A DNA stretch of 64,000 nucleotides from Limiplasma sp034927815 (GCA_034927815.1 JAYFPK010000014.1:1-64000), one strand, 5' to 3'; counted from the stretch's first letter, positions 25,373 to 34,007 are shown. Notes: generated by a model not told the origin, from the sequence alone. Numbers and translations are program-made.

Positions 25373-26674
25373 ATGGAAAAGCAAAGCATTGCGCAGATGG
25401 CCCATAGCGCCCGGGAAGCCTTTTTGGCCTTGTCGGATACCCCCGCGGCCCTTCGGGATCAAGCGCTGCTGGCCATGGGGGAGAGCCTTTTGCGCCATCA
25501 GCAGGAGATTCTCCAGGCTAATGAAAAGGACGTGGCCCAGGCCAAGGTAGACGGCTTGGCCGCGCCAATGGTGAGCCGCCTGACGCTTACCCCTGAAAAA
25601 TGCCAGAGGATGGTGGACGGCCTGAGGGCCTTGGCAGCCCTGCCCGATCCCCTGGGGCATGTGCAGTACGCCAAGGAGCTGGCGGACGGGCTTCGCCTGT
25701 ACCGGTGCAGCTGCCCCATCGGGGTTATCGGCGTGATTTTTGAGAGCAGGCCCGACGCCTTGGTGCAGATTTCCTCCCTTTGCCTCAAAAGCGGCAATGG
25801 GGTGCTGCTCAAAGGCGGCCGCGAGGCCATGGGCACCAACGAGGCCTTATACGGGGCCATGATGGAGGCCACCCGGAGCCTGGGCCTGCCCCAGGGCTGG
25901 TGCGGCCTGCTTCACTCCCGGGAGGATGTGGGGGAGATGCTGACGCTGGATCAATCCATTGATCTGATCATCCCCCGGGGCAGCAACGAGTTTGTCCGCT
26001 TTATCATGCAAAACAGCGCCATTCCGGTGCTGGGGCACGCGGACGGCATCTGCCATGTGTATGTGGACGATCCCTGCGATCTGGAAACCGCCCTGGCCGT
26101 AACCGTGGATAGCAAGACCCAGAATCTTTCCGTATGCAACGCCGCCGAAACCTTGCTGGTGCATGAGGCGGTGGCCGAGGCCTTTTTGCCTTTGGTGGCC
26201 CAGGCTCTGCGGGAGAAGGGCGTGGCCCTGCGGGGGGATGAAAGGACCCGGGCGCTCATCGACTGCGCCATGGCCACCGAGGTGGACTGGCGCACGGAAT
26301 ACCTGGACGCCATTTTGTCCATCAGGGTGGTACGGGATGTGGATGAGGCCATCGATCATATCAACCAGTATGGTTCCGGCCACACGGAGTCCATTGTCTC
26401 CGAGGATCCGTCCCACGTGAGGCGGTTCATGGCGCTGGTGGATAGCGCCGGGGTCTATCACAACTGCTCCACCCGCTTTGCGGACGGATTTTTGTACGGC
26501 TTCGGGGCCGAGGTGGGCATCGCCACCGGAAAGCTCCACGCCCGGGGCCCTATGGGGTTGGAAGGGCTTTGCACCTATAAATACAAGCTCTTTGGCAAGG
26601 GGCATACGCTGCGGGGATTGCAAGAGGGGAAATTCACCCTGACCCACAAAGACATCGGGCCGGAGCTTCCATAA
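25373..26674 (+). CDS. proA: Gamma-glutamyl phosphate reductase ProA
   Basis: A 433-residue NADPH-dependent reductase making glutamate 5-semialdehyde for proline synthesis. The catalytic C255 lies in the conserved SVCNAAETLLVH, and GVIGVIFESRPDALVQI and GSGHTESIV are family blocks. ATG 25373 has GGAGGG 6 bases upstream; the ATG at 25367 directly abuts it. Glutamate 5-kinase (proB), its usual neighbour, is not in the window; proC is at 47.5 kb. Confidence 0.96.
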   Translation: MEKQSIAQMAHSAREAFLALSDTPAALRDQALLAMGESLLRHQQEILQANEKDVAQAKVDGLAAPMVSRLTLTPEKCQRMVDGLRALAALPDPLGHVQYAKELADGLRLYRCSCPIGVIGVIFESRPDALVQISSLCLKSGNGVLLKGGREAMGTNEALYGAMMEATRSLGLPQGWCGLLHSREDVGEMLTLDQSIDLIIPRGSNEFVRFIMQNSAIPVLGHADGICHVYVDDPCDLETALAVTVDSKTQNLSVCNAAETLLVHEAVAEAFLPLVAQALREKGVALRGDERTRALIDCAMATEVDWRTEYLDAILSIRVVRDVDEAIDHINQYGSGHTESIVSEDPSHVRRFMALVDSAGVYHNCSTRFADGFLYGFGAEVGIATGKLHARGPMGLEGLCTYKYKLFGKGHTLRGLQEGKFTLTHKDIGPELP

Positions 26675-26695
26675 GCCCCGGCCCGCCGCACTGGG

Positions 26696-27241
26696 TTACA
26701 CCACCTTGGCCTTGCGCAGCCTTTCCCCAAAAAAGGCGGCCAGCAGCCCCTTCACAACGTCCAGGGGCAAAAAGGCCAGGCAATAGGAGCCCAGCAGGAT
26801 GGGCAAGGGAATGGGCTTGCCCAGGTATAGGGAATTCAGCAGCGCAATGTAGGGCAAGGCGACGGCGTACAGCGCGGCCAAGCCCGCCAAAGAGGCCGCA
26901 TAGGCCCCCGCTTTTCGCTGGGACAGCTTTTGCCGCACCGCCGCCGTGACGGCGGCGGCAACGGGGAAGCCCAGCAGGTAGCCAAAGGAGGGGGTCGCCA
27001 TCACGGCCAGGCCCTGGGTGGCGGAAAAGACGGGAACGCCCAGCAGCCCCAGGGCTAAATACGCGCCGATGGCGGCCAGGCAGCCCGCCGGGGGAAGAAT
27101 CTGCCCGCAGAGCAGCACGAACAGCACCTGGGTGGTGAACAGAACCCCGGTCCCCGGAATGGTGAATTTGAACCAAAGGGTGGAGACGATGAGCAAGGCG
27201 CACATCAGCGAGGAATAGGCGATGAGCTTGGTTCGTGTCAA
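26696..27241 (-). CDS. bioY: Biotin ECF transporter S component BioY
   Basis: A 181-residue membrane protein with six hydrophobic helices. The family signature appears as LGVPVFSATQGLAVMATPSFGYLLGFP, the biotin-binding region of BioY, and TTQVLFVLLCG in helix 2-3. It captures biotin for an energy-coupling-factor transporter whose A and T units are encoded elsewhere. The start is TTG 27241 with GGAGGG 6 bases upstream. A 42-bp palindrome lies 20 bases upstream of the start. Confidence 0.92.
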   Translation of the reverse strand: MTRTKLIAYSSLMCALLIVSTLWFKFTIPGTGVLFTTQVLFVLLCGQILPPAGCLAAIGAYLALGLLGVPVFSATQGLAVMATPSFGYLLGFPVAAAVTAAVRQKLSQRKAGAYAASLAGLAALYAVALPYIALLNSLYLGKPIPLPILLGSYCLAFLPLDVVKGLLAAFFGERLRKAKVV

Positions 27242-27261
27242 GAGGAGCCCTCCCGTTTCAA

Positions 27262-27303
27262 AAATGCGTATACCATTTTATTTAAAATGGTATACGCATT
27301 TTA
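27262..27303. promoter_or_regulatory. Perfect 42-bp palindrome upstream of bioY
   Basis: Two 20-base perfect inverted arms (27262-27281 and 27284-27303) flank TT. The inner layout GTATACC-N14-GGTATAC resembles the BirA operator of firmicutes (GTTAACC-N14/15-GGTTAAC) in length and symmetry but not in exact bases. Lying just before the bioY ribosome-binding site, it is a likely operator for a biotin-responsive regulator; it could also fold in RNA. Confidence 0.6.
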
Positions 27304-27334
27304 CGATATCCCTGTACCTTTGTCAAGGGTTTTG

Positions 27335-27364
27335 GAATCAGTCCTCCTTTTGCCGCATAGGGTT
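27335..27364 (+). promoter_or_regulatory. Possible sporulation sigma-factor promoter of yabP
   Basis: GGAATCA (27335-27341), about 15 bases, then CATAGGTT (27357-27364), which fits the cATAnnnT frame of sigma-E -10 regions. yabP is a sigma-E target in Bacillus. The match is partial. Confidence 0.3.
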
Positions 27365-27384
27365 CTACAAAAGGAGGTGTTTGG

Positions 27385-27702
27385 ATGGCGCTTCTCCCAA
27401 ATACCGGGCCTTCCGGGGAGCAGAGTTCCTCCACTGTCAAGGACACCCATACCCTGAGCATTGACAAGCGCAAGCGGGCCATTGTCACAGGGGTACAGGA
27501 TGTTTTCAGCTTTCAGGAAAACGAGGTGATCCTGAAAATCGACTCCGGAGAGATGGTGCTCACGGGTCAGAATCTGCATATTTCAAAGCTCCTTCTGGAG
27601 GAGGGGCAGCTTCATGTGGAGGGACAGGTGGACGGCGTTCTCTACCAGGCCGGAACCAAGCATGAAGGCAAGGGGCGCTTTTGGAAGCGTTTCTTTCAAT
27701 AG
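27385..27702 (+). CDS. yabP: Sporulation protein YabP
   Basis: A 105-residue protein of the YabP/YqfC family with the block HTLSIDKRKRAIVTGVQDVFSFQENEVIL near residues 22-50, a predicted beta-rich fold. YabP is needed at an early mother-cell step of spore cortex formation in Bacillus. AAGGAGG lies 7 bases before the ATG. It is followed after 3 bases by yabQ, the universal partner. Confidence 0.88.
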   Translation: MALLPNTGPSGEQSSSTVKDTHTLSIDKRKRAIVTGVQDVFSFQENEVILKIDSGEMVLTGQNLHISKLLLEEGQLHVEGQVDGVLYQAGTKHEGKGRFWKRFFQ

Positions 27703-27705
27703 AAG

Positions 27706-28041
27706 ATGACAACCTTTTTTGAGACCGAGTTCCAGGGCCTTGGCTTTTTGTTTTTGTGCGCGGTAGGCTTCGGCCTTGCCGTGGTTTTTGACGGGATCAG
27801 CGCCCTGTTCAAAGGGAGCCTGAGGCCCGTGGGGGACATTTTGCTCTTTTTATGCTGCGGGGTGGCGCTGCTGCTGGCGCTGTTTTTCCTCCGGGCGGGA
27901 GAATTGAGGCTGTACCATTGGCTCGCCTTGCTCACCGGCGCGCTTCTCTACCTATGCGGAATCCGCAGGCTGGTTTCCCTGCTGGCCCTTCGCGTCAGAA
28001 ATGGCCTGTCTCAACGAAAAAAGAGGAAAGAAAATTCGTAA
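27706..28041 (+). CDS. yabQ: Spore cortex protein YabQ
   Basis: A 111-residue membrane protein with three hydrophobic segments and a basic C-terminus, in the invariant order yabP-yabQ-divIC of spore formers. The start is ATG 27706, 3 bases after the yabP stop, so translation is probably coupled. In Bacillus YabQ localises to the forespore membranes and is required for cortex synthesis. Sequence similarity is diffuse; the call leans on topology and order. Confidence 0.75.
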   Translation: MTTFFETEFQGLGFLFLCAVGFGLAVVFDGISALFKGSLRPVGDILLFLCCGVALLLALFFLRAGELRLYHWLALLTGALLYLCGIRRLVSLLALRVRNGLSQRKKRKENS

Positions 28042-28116
28042 ACGTTCCTTCATAGGCAGGAAATATCTTCTTTTCGTCGAATGCTAGCCCTGAAAGACCG
28101 AAAAGGAGGCTTTCTC

Positions 28117-28431
28117 ATGCGCAGAAGCATTCGCATCTGGCCGGTCCTGGCGATCCTTGCTTGCATGCTGGTGGCCTTTCTCTGGTCCTCCAGCCAGGTC
28201 ACCGGGGCCATCAACCAGTTGGAGGACAAGTACAGCCAAAGCCGGGTCAAGCTGACCCAGCTTGAAAACGAACAGGTGGGGCTTAAGGAAACCCTGGATT
28301 TGGTGGGGACGGAAGCCTTCATTGAAAACCGGGCGCGCACCATGTACGGCTACATGAAGCCCGATGAAATCCGCTTTGTCATCACCAATCCCGAGGTGCT
28401 CTACGGGTCGGAGAACGTTCCCGAAGAGTAA
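28117..28431 (+). CDS. divIC: Septum formation protein DivIC (FtsB-like)
   Basis: A 104-residue bitopic protein: short basic N-terminus, one membrane helix (about 8-25), a coiled coil (QLEDKYSQSRVKLTQLENEQVGLKETL) and the conserved tail FIENRARTMYGYMKPDE, the DivIC/FtsB signature. It forms a complex with FtsL and DivIB, both encoded in the dcw cluster of this window. AAAGGAGG lies 7 bases before ATG 28117. Confidence 0.88.
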   Translation: MRRSIRIWPVLAILACMLVAFLWSSSQVTGAINQLEDKYSQSRVKLTQLENEQVGLKETLDLVGTEAFIENRARTMYGYMKPDEIRFVITNPEVLYGSENVPEE

Positions 28432-28461
28432 CAGGCCACGCCTACGAAAGAGGGGATTCCC

Positions 28462-29370
28462 ATGCTTGCGGCTGCCATTGGAATTGGTTCCAATTCGTTG
28501 CGCATGTTGATCGCCCAGGTGGACCCCGTGAACGCACAGCTTCATCGCATCCTCAGAGATCGCGAAGGGCTGCGCGTTTTTGCTGCTCTGGATGAAAAGG
28601 GGGCCATCTCCCGGGAGATGATGGACAAAGCGGCCCAAAGCGTCCGCGCCTTTGTGGAGAAGGCCCGGTCCTACCCTGTGGAGAGGATTCATTTGTTCGC
28701 CACCAGCGCCGTGCGGGACGCCAGCAACCAGCAGGCCTTTTGCGACAGGATCCAGCAGGCGGTGGGCATCCGGCCGGACGTGTGCTCCGGCGCTTTGGAG
28801 GCTCGGCTGTCCTTCCTTGGGGGCACGGACGCGGTTCCTTCCGGCATGATCGACATTGGCGGCGGCTCCACGGAGATCGTCATGGGCCAGGGGGCGCGGA
28901 TCGACTTTTCCACCAGCTTGCAAATCGGCGCGGTGCGCCTCTTTCAGGAAATCCCCATTCAAGGGAGCCGGGACGCCTACCGGGTCATGGAGCGTGCCGC
29001 CGGGGTCCTGGCTTCCCAATGCCATTTCCCCCCGAAACTGGCTCCCAAGCTGTCCTGGGTGGGGGTGGGGGGTACCTTTACCACCGCCGCCGCGCTGATT
29101 CAGGATATTCCCTGGAGCAGCAAGGAGGATATCCACGGCTTTTGGATTCATCGGGACGCGGCGCGCCGCTGCATGGAGGAGCTGGCCTGCCTGGACATGC
29201 CCGCCCGGCTCGCCCTTCGGGGCCTCTCTCCCCAGCGGGCGGACATCGTGGTCCACGGCCTGGCAATTCTGCTCAGCTGCATGGAAGCTTTGGGCATTGA
29301 CCGGATTCAGGCCTCGGAGTACGGCAATTTGGAGGGCTATTTGAAGATGAAATACTTTGAAAAATCATGA
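28462..29370 (+). CDS. ppx: Exopolyphosphatase/guanosine pentaphosphatase family protein
   Basis: A 302-residue ASKHA-fold phosphatase. IGIGSNSLRMLI at the N-terminus and MIDIGGGSTEIVMG near residue 130 are the two phosphate-binding motifs; ATSAVRDASN is a further conserved block. It hydrolyses polyphosphate or pppGpp; which one cannot be judged. It has the short form, without the C-terminal HD domain of Escherichia Ppx. A Ppx/GppA gene after divIC is common in clostridia. Confidence 0.87.
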   Translation: MLAAAIGIGSNSLRMLIAQVDPVNAQLHRILRDREGLRVFAALDEKGAISREMMDKAAQSVRAFVEKARSYPVERIHLFATSAVRDASNQQAFCDRIQQAVGIRPDVCSGALEARLSFLGGTDAVPSGMIDIGGGSTEIVMGQGARIDFSTSLQIGAVRLFQEIPIQGSRDAYRVMERAAGVLASQCHFPPKLAPKLSWVGVGGTFTTAAALIQDIPWSSKEDIHGFWIHRDAARRCMEELACLDMPARLALRGLSPQRADIVVHGLAILLSCMEALGIDRIQASEYGNLEGYLKMKYFEKS

Positions 29371-29428
29371 ATATCGAAAAGATTTCCGCTCCGGGTGCGA
29401 ATTTCGTCTTTTCTTTTTGTCAATTATC

Positions 29429-29437
29429 TGTTAGAAT
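29429..29437 (+). promoter_or_regulatory. Extended -10 promoter before the EF-G-like gene
   Basis: TG-T-TAGAAT (29429-29437) with no clear -35 in a T-rich stretch. The surrounding 29371-29562 spacer shows no gene. Confidence 0.45.
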
Positions 29438-29562
29438 AACAAGCGATTACGTGCGTTCAAAGGCATCATGAGAGCAACTCCATCAGGTGCCGCGTGGCGT
29501 TTGGACACTCCGGCAGCCCATGCCTCTGGTGTTATGATCAATCATCAATAAGGGGGATCCGC

Positions 29563-31644
29563 ATGGCCAGCTATCAGACAAAGGATATCCGTAACATCGC
29601 CCTCATGGGGCATGGCAGCGAAGGCAAAACCACTTTATTGGAGTCTTTGCTTTTCGCTGCCGGGGTCATTGACCGCCAGGGAAAGGTGGAAGATGGCTCC
29701 ACCGTCACGGACTTTGAGCCGGAGGAGGTCAGGCGGCATATTTCCATCAGCGCCGCCATCGCGCCCCTGGAGTGGAAGCAGAAGGCGATGAACATCATCG
29801 ATGTTCCCGGCTATTTCGACTTTATCGGCGAAATGATGGGCCCCTTGCGGGTGGTGGAAACCGCCGCGATTTTGGTCAGCGCCGTGGGCGGCATTGCCGT
29901 GGGCACTGAAAAGGCTTGGAGCTATGCCACCAAGAACAACGTGGGCAAGATGTTCATCGTCAACCAGATGGACCGGGAGCACGCGGACTTCATGAAGGTG
30001 CAGGAGCAGCTGCGGGAGAAGTTCGGCAGCAGCGTAGTGCCGATTTTACTCCCCATCGGCAACGGGGCCGAGTTCAAGGGCGTGGTCAATGTGCTGGAGA
30101 ACAAGGCCTATGAGGGCATTGGCAAAAACCGCAAGGAAGTGGCGGTGCCCGCAGCCATGAGCGCCGATATTGAAAAGGCCTTGGAGGAAATCACCGAAGC
30201 CGCCGCCGCCGCCGATGACGACCTGATGCTCAAGTACTTGGACGAAGGCTCCCTCTCCCATGAGGAGATTTTGGAAGGCTTCAAGATCGGCATGTTCACC
30301 GGGATGATTTGCCCTGTGATTCCCTGCTCCGCCTTGACCGCCATGGGCGTTACCAACCTTTTGGACGTGATGGCGGATTTCCTGCCCTCTCCCAAGCGGG
30401 CGGTGTACCAGGGCGTGAACCCCAAAAACGGCGAAGCCGCGCAGCGGGCTTGCAGCAACGACGAGCCCTTCTCCGCCTTCGTGTACAAGACCATCGCCGA
30501 TCCCTTTGTGGGCAAGCTCTCCCTGTTCAAGGTCATGAGCGGCTCCCTAAGCGGCAGCACCAGCCTGTACAACGCCAACAACGACAAGGCGGAGAAGATC
30601 GCCGGCGTATACGTGCTGCGGGGCAAGAAGCAGATCAACGTGGATTCCCTCAACGCGGGGGATATGGGCGCGCTGTCCAAGCTGCAATATACCGCCACCG
30701 GGGACACCCTCTGCGACCCCTCCAAGCCCATCCAGTACCCGGCCATTGACTTCCCCATTCCTTGCATCAGCAAGGCGGTATTCGCCAGCAAGCAAGGCGA
30801 GGAGGACAAGGTGTTCGGCGGCCTGGCCCGGCTGATGGAAGAGGATCCCTCCATTAAAATCGAAAAGAACGTGGAAACCACGGAGACGCTGCTTTCCGGC
30901 CAGGGCGAACTGCACCTGGACGTGATCCGCAACAAGCTCTCCAGCAAGTTCGGCGCCAAGGCCGAGCTGGAAGATCCCACCATTCCCTACCGGGAGACCA
31001 TCAAAAAGACCGTGAAGGCCCAGGGCCGTCACAAGAAGCAATCCGGCGGCCACGGTCAGTTCGGCGACGTGTGGATCGAGTTTTCGCCCATCGGCGACAC
31101 CAACCAGGATTTCGAGTTTGTGGATGCGGTGGTAGGCGGCGTGGTGCCCCGCAACTTCATCCCCTCCGTGGAAAAGGGCCTCAGGGAGAACCTTCGCCGC
31201 GGCGTGCTGGCCGGCTATCCCATGGTGGGCTTGAGGGCCAAGCTGTACGACGGCTCCTACCATGCGGTGGACTCCTCGGAAATGGCCTTTAAAACCGCCG
31301 CCCGCATCGCCTACAAGAAGGGCTGTATGGAAGCGGGCCCGGTGCTGCTGGAGCCCATCGTGCACGTGGAAGTGCTGGTGCCGGATGAATACATGGGCGA
31401 TATCATGGGCGATATGAACAAGCGCCGGGGCCGCATCCTGGGCATGAACCAGGTGGACGGCTTGCAGCAGCTGGTGGCGGAAGCCCCCATGGCGGAAATG
31501 TTCAAGTACGCCACGGATCTTCGCTCCATGACCCAGGCCCGGGGCGCCTTTACCATGACCTTTGAGCGCTACGAAGAAGTACCCGCCAACGTGGCCCAGA
31601 AGATCATCGAGAATGCCAAGAAGGAAGAGGAAGAAGAAGAATAA
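29563..31644 (+). CDS. EF-G-like translational GTPase
   Basis: A 693-residue protein with the five-domain layout of elongation factor G. The P-loop is G16-H-G-S-E-G-K-T23. Two GTPase signatures deviate from true EF-G: switch II reads D80-V-P-G-Y84 instead of DTPGH, losing the catalytic histidine, and the guanine-specificity motif reads N134-Q-M-D137 instead of NKMD. DxPGY is typical of the EF-G2-like paralogues, whose role on the ribosome is unsettled, so this is unlikely to be the main translocase. The C-terminus is an unusual acidic run of eight Glu/Lys. ATG 29563 has GGGGG 6 bases upstream. Confidence 0.88.
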   Translation: MASYQTKDIRNIALMGHGSEGKTTLLESLLFAAGVIDRQGKVEDGSTVTDFEPEEVRRHISISAAIAPLEWKQKAMNIIDVPGYFDFIGEMMGPLRVVETAAILVSAVGGIAVGTEKAWSYATKNNVGKMFIVNQMDREHADFMKVQEQLREKFGSSVVPILLPIGNGAEFKGVVNVLENKAYEGIGKNRKEVAVPAAMSADIEKALEEITEAAAAADDDLMLKYLDEGSLSHEEILEGFKIGMFTGMICPVIPCSALTAMGVTNLLDVMADFLPSPKRAVYQGVNPKNGEAAQRACSNDEPFSAFVYKTIADPFVGKLSLFKVMSGSLSGSTSLYNANNDKAEKIAGVYVLRGKKQINVDSLNAGDMGALSKLQYTATGDTLCDPSKPIQYPAIDFPIPCISKAVFASKQGEEDKVFGGLARLMEEDPSIKIEKNVETTETLLSGQGELHLDVIRNKLSSKFGAKAELEDPTIPYRETIKKTVKAQGRHKKQSGGHGQFGDVWIEFSPIGDTNQDFEFVDAVVGGVVPRNFIPSVEKGLRENLRRGVLAGYPMVGLRAKLYDGSYHAVDSSEMAFKTAARIAYKKGCMEAGPVLLEPIVHVEVLVPDEYMGDIMGDMNKRRGRILGMNQVDGLQQLVAEAPMAEMFKYATDLRSMTQARGAFTMTFERYEEVPANVAQKIIENAKKEEEEEE

Positions 31645-31666
31645 ACCTTTTCCCCAGACCCCTTTT

Positions 31667-31695
31667 GCCCTTCCCGCTTTGGGAAGGGCCTTTTC
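31667..31695 (+). terminator. Intrinsic terminator after the EF-G-like gene
   Basis: GCCCTTCCC (31667-31675) pairs perfectly with 31681-31689 around GCTTT, followed by CTTTTC. The T-tail is short. Confidence 0.6.
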
Positions 31696-31719
31696 AAAGG
31701 CCCAGGAGAAAGGAGCGCT

Positions 31720-32643
31720 ATGATCACCACCGTCTGCCTGAATCCCGCCATAGACAAAACCGCCGCCATCGCCCAGCTGGTTCCCGGAGAGGTCCACCGG
31801 TTGGAACGCGTGCGCTGTGATTTGGGCGGCAAAGGCCTGAACGTAGCCAGGGCCTTGCAGCGCCTGGGGGTGGAAGCCTCTTGCGTGGGTTGCCTGGGAG
31901 AGGAGGGGGAGAGCGGGTTTCTGTTTTTGCTGGCCCAGGAGGGCCTGCGCTTTCCCCACATCTCCTTGCCCGGGAACCTTCGCTCCAACCTGAAAATCGT
32001 GGATGAAAAGAACCGACAGGTCACGGAATTCAACGAGCCCGGCCCCGCCATGGACGCGGCGAGGTGGGAGGAGTTCCTCTCCTTGCTGCAAAAGGAGGCC
32101 CGGGGCAGCGCCTATGTGGCCCTCAGCGGAAGCTTGCCCGCAGGCTGCGGGCCCAGCGCCTACCAGCAATGCATGCAAGCCCTACCGGAGCATTCCTTCC
32201 TGCTGGACGCCGCCGGGGAGGCGCTGTTATTGGGCCTGCAGGGGAAGCCCTTTTTGATCAAGCCCAATCTGCAAGAGCTGCAAGAGGTGACCGGCCGGGA
32301 ACTGCGGACGCTGCGGGCCATCCGGGACGCCGCCTGGTCCTTGGTAAAGCGGGGAGCGCGGCATGTGCTGGTCTCCATGGGGTCCTGCGGCGCGCTGCTC
32401 ACCGATGGGGTGCGGACGGTTTTCTCCCCGGCGCTCCAAGTGGAGCGCGGCTCCACCGTAGGGGCGGGGGACGCGATGCTGGCGGGGGTCTTGATGGGGT
32501 TGTGCCAGGGAGGAGACGCGTTTGACGCGCTGCGCTACGGCATGGCCGCCGGGGCCGCCAGCGTGATGACCAGGGGAACCGAGCCGCCGCGCCCGGAGGA
32601 TTTTCATGCCTTGCTTCCCAAGGTCACCAGGCAGGAGGTGTGA
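31720..32643 (+). CDS. PfkB-family sugar phosphate kinase (1-phosphofructokinase type)
   Basis: A 307-residue ribokinase-like enzyme. The start ITTVCLNPAIDKT and RCDLGGKGLNVARAL match the FruK/LacC branch; STVGAGDAMLAG contains the catalytic aspartate and anion hole. It phosphorylates a hexose phosphate such as fructose 1-phosphate or tagatose 6-phosphate; no PTS gene or regulator is adjacent to decide. AGGAG lies before the ATG. The next gene begins within 10 bases. Confidence 0.85.
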   Translation: MITTVCLNPAIDKTAAIAQLVPGEVHRLERVRCDLGGKGLNVARALQRLGVEASCVGCLGEEGESGFLFLLAQEGLRFPHISLPGNLRSNLKIVDEKNRQVTEFNEPGPAMDAARWEEFLSLLQKEARGSAYVALSGSLPAGCGPSAYQQCMQALPEHSFLLDAAGEALLLGLQGKPFLIKPNLQELQEVTGRELRTLRAIRDAAWSLVKRGARHVLVSMGSCGALLTDGVRTVFSPALQVERGSTVGAGDAMLAGVLMGLCQGGDAFDALRYGMAAGAASVMTRGTEPPRPEDFHALLPKVTRQEV

Positions 32644-32651
32644 AGTCCTCC

Positions 32652-33122
32652 ATGACGCCTGTGGTTTTGGATGCGTGGAAATACCGGCTGCCAGAGGGCA
32701 AGGACGACCGGATCGCCCTGCGGCTGGCTCATTTGGAGAGGAACCTTCCCCAGCTGGGGCGGGTCATGAGCCTCCACTATGATATCCTGGACCTGCATAC
32801 CGGCAAGAGGGCGGGCCGCCTGGGGGTCCGGTTGGGAGAAAGCGAATCGCTCTTTTACCTGGGACATGTGGGATATTCGGTGTCGCCGGACTTTCGGGGC
32901 CAGGGCTATGCCTACCGGGCCTGTACCCTCTGCCTGCCCCTGTTCCCAAGGCATGGCATGCGCTCCCTGTGCATCACCACGGACGAGGACAACCTTCCCA
33001 GCATCCGCACCTGTGAAAAGCTGGGCTGCCGCTATGAGAGCACCGTGGAGGTGCCCCCCTGGTGCCGCCGCCTCTTTGAAATCAGCCCCCGAAAGCGAAG
33101 ATATATTCTCCTTCTCGCATAG
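32652..33122 (+). CDS. GNAT-family N-acetyltransferase
   Basis: A 156-residue acetyltransferase. VGYSVSPDFRGQGYAYRA contains the acetyl-CoA pyrophosphate loop (R-G-Q-G-Y-A), and NLPSIRTCEKLGCRYE is the conserved C-terminal motif of RimJ/RimL-like members. The substrate is unknown. The start is uncertain: AGGAGG lies 13 bases before ATG 32652 and only 1 base before GTG 32640, which overlaps the kinase stop. Confidence 0.8.
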   Translation: MTPVVLDAWKYRLPEGKDDRIALRLAHLERNLPQLGRVMSLHYDILDLHTGKRAGRLGVRLGESESLFYLGHVGYSVSPDFRGQGYAYRACTLCLPLFPRHGMRSLCITTDEDNLPSIRTCEKLGCRYESTVEVPPWCRRLFEISPRKRRYILLLA

Positions 33123-33126
33123 GCTT

Positions 33127-33161
33127 AAAGGCGGCGCAGTTGCCTTTGGGCTTTTCTTTTT
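33127..33161 (+). terminator. Weak terminator after the GNAT gene
   Basis: AAAGGC (33127-33132) pairs with GCCTTT (33142-33147), followed by a T-rich tail to 33161. The stem is only 6 bp. Confidence 0.35.
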
Positions 33162-33174
33162 GCCCAAATTGGGG

Positions 33175-33180
33175 TAGAAT
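33175..33180 (+). promoter_or_regulatory. -10 element for the hydrolase-murF-ddl unit
   Basis: TAGAAT at 33175-33180; the -35 region is T-rich (TTTTCT at 33152-33157) and weak. If used, transcription starts near 33187, which favours TTG 33213 over ATG 33189 as start of the next gene. Confidence 0.4.
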
Positions 33181-33212
33181 ACCATGGGATGTTTTTGAAA
33201 GGTGGCGAAGGC

Positions 33213-34007
33213 TTGGAAACCACAATCCAAGGCTGTAAAATCTACTATGAGCTCCACCGCCACGAGGACAGGGCCGCTCCCTCGGTGCTGCTGCTCCATG
33301 GCTGGGGCTGTGATTCTACGATCTTTTCCTTTATTGAGAGCATCCTCATGGAAAACGCCACCACGCTGGCCCTGGATTTTCCCGGCCACGGAAAGAGCGG
33401 GGAGCCCCCGCGGCCCTGGGACGTTCAGGACTATGCGGCCATGGTGCGGGAGCTTTTGGAAGAGAACCGGCTCCAGCCTGTGGACATCGTCGCCCATTCC
33501 CATGGGGGACGGGTGGCCCTGATGGTGGCCAGCCAGTATCCAAGCCTTGTGCGCAAGCTCATCATCACCGGAGGCGCGGGGATCAAAAAGCCCGTCTCCG
33601 AAAGCCAGAGCAAGCGAACCCAGCGCTTTAAGCGCTACAACGGCCTTTTAGAGCAGATGAAAGCCGTGCCCGCCATGGGCAAGCTGGTGGAGGGGTGGCA
33701 GACCAAGCTCCGAAACCACTATGGCTCTCCGGATTATGTGAAGCTGGACGAGGTGATGCGCAAGACCTTCGTAAAGCTCATCTCCCAGGACCTGCTGCCG
33801 GTGCTGGAAAAGATTCAGGCCCCTACGCTGCTGGTCTGGGGCAGCGCGGACACGGAAACGCCCCTGTGGATGGGCCAGCAGATGGAGCAAAGCATTCCGG
33901 ACGCCGGACTGGTCATCTTTGAGGGCCGGGGGCATTTTGCATTTTTGGAGGAGTGGCGGCGCTTTGTGCTGATCGCCCAAAAATTTCTCTTGGAGGAAGA
34001 GGGCTGA
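33213..34007 (+). CDS. Alpha/beta hydrolase
   Basis: A 264-residue alpha/beta-hydrolase fold protein. VLLLHGWGCDSTIF is the oxyanion-hole loop, AHSHGGR the nucleophile elbow with the catalytic serine, and GRGHFAFLE the histidine region. Substrate unknown; no signal peptide. I prefer TTG 33213, which has AAAGGTGG 7 bases upstream; ATG 33189 lies only 9 bases after the -10 box. The stop overlaps the murF start (TGATG), so the two are translationally coupled, which suggests a role in wall precursor chemistry, though this is inference. Confidence 0.78.
   Translation: METTIQGCKIYYELHRHEDRAAPSVLLLHGWGCDSTIFSFIESILMENATTLALDFPGHGKSGEPPRPWDVQDYAAMVRELLEENRLQPVDIVAHSHGGRVALMVASQYPSLVRKLIITGGAGIKKPVSESQSKRTQRFKRYNGLLEQMKAVPAMGKLVEGWQTKLRNHYGSPDYVKLDEVMRKTFVKLISQDLLPVLEKIQAPTLLVWGSADTETPLWMGQQMEQSIPDAGLVIFEGRGHFAFLEEWRRFVLIAQKFLLEEEG

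Noticed and set aside
25228..25660. N-terminal extension of the MFS transporter into proA
   Set aside because: The in-frame extension is charged and repeats no family feature; ATG 25228 has a ribosome-binding site and begins the first helix.
30547..32178. Long minus-strand open frame opposite the EF-G-like and PfkB genes
   Set aside because: It crosses two genes and a terminator and has no recognisable domain.
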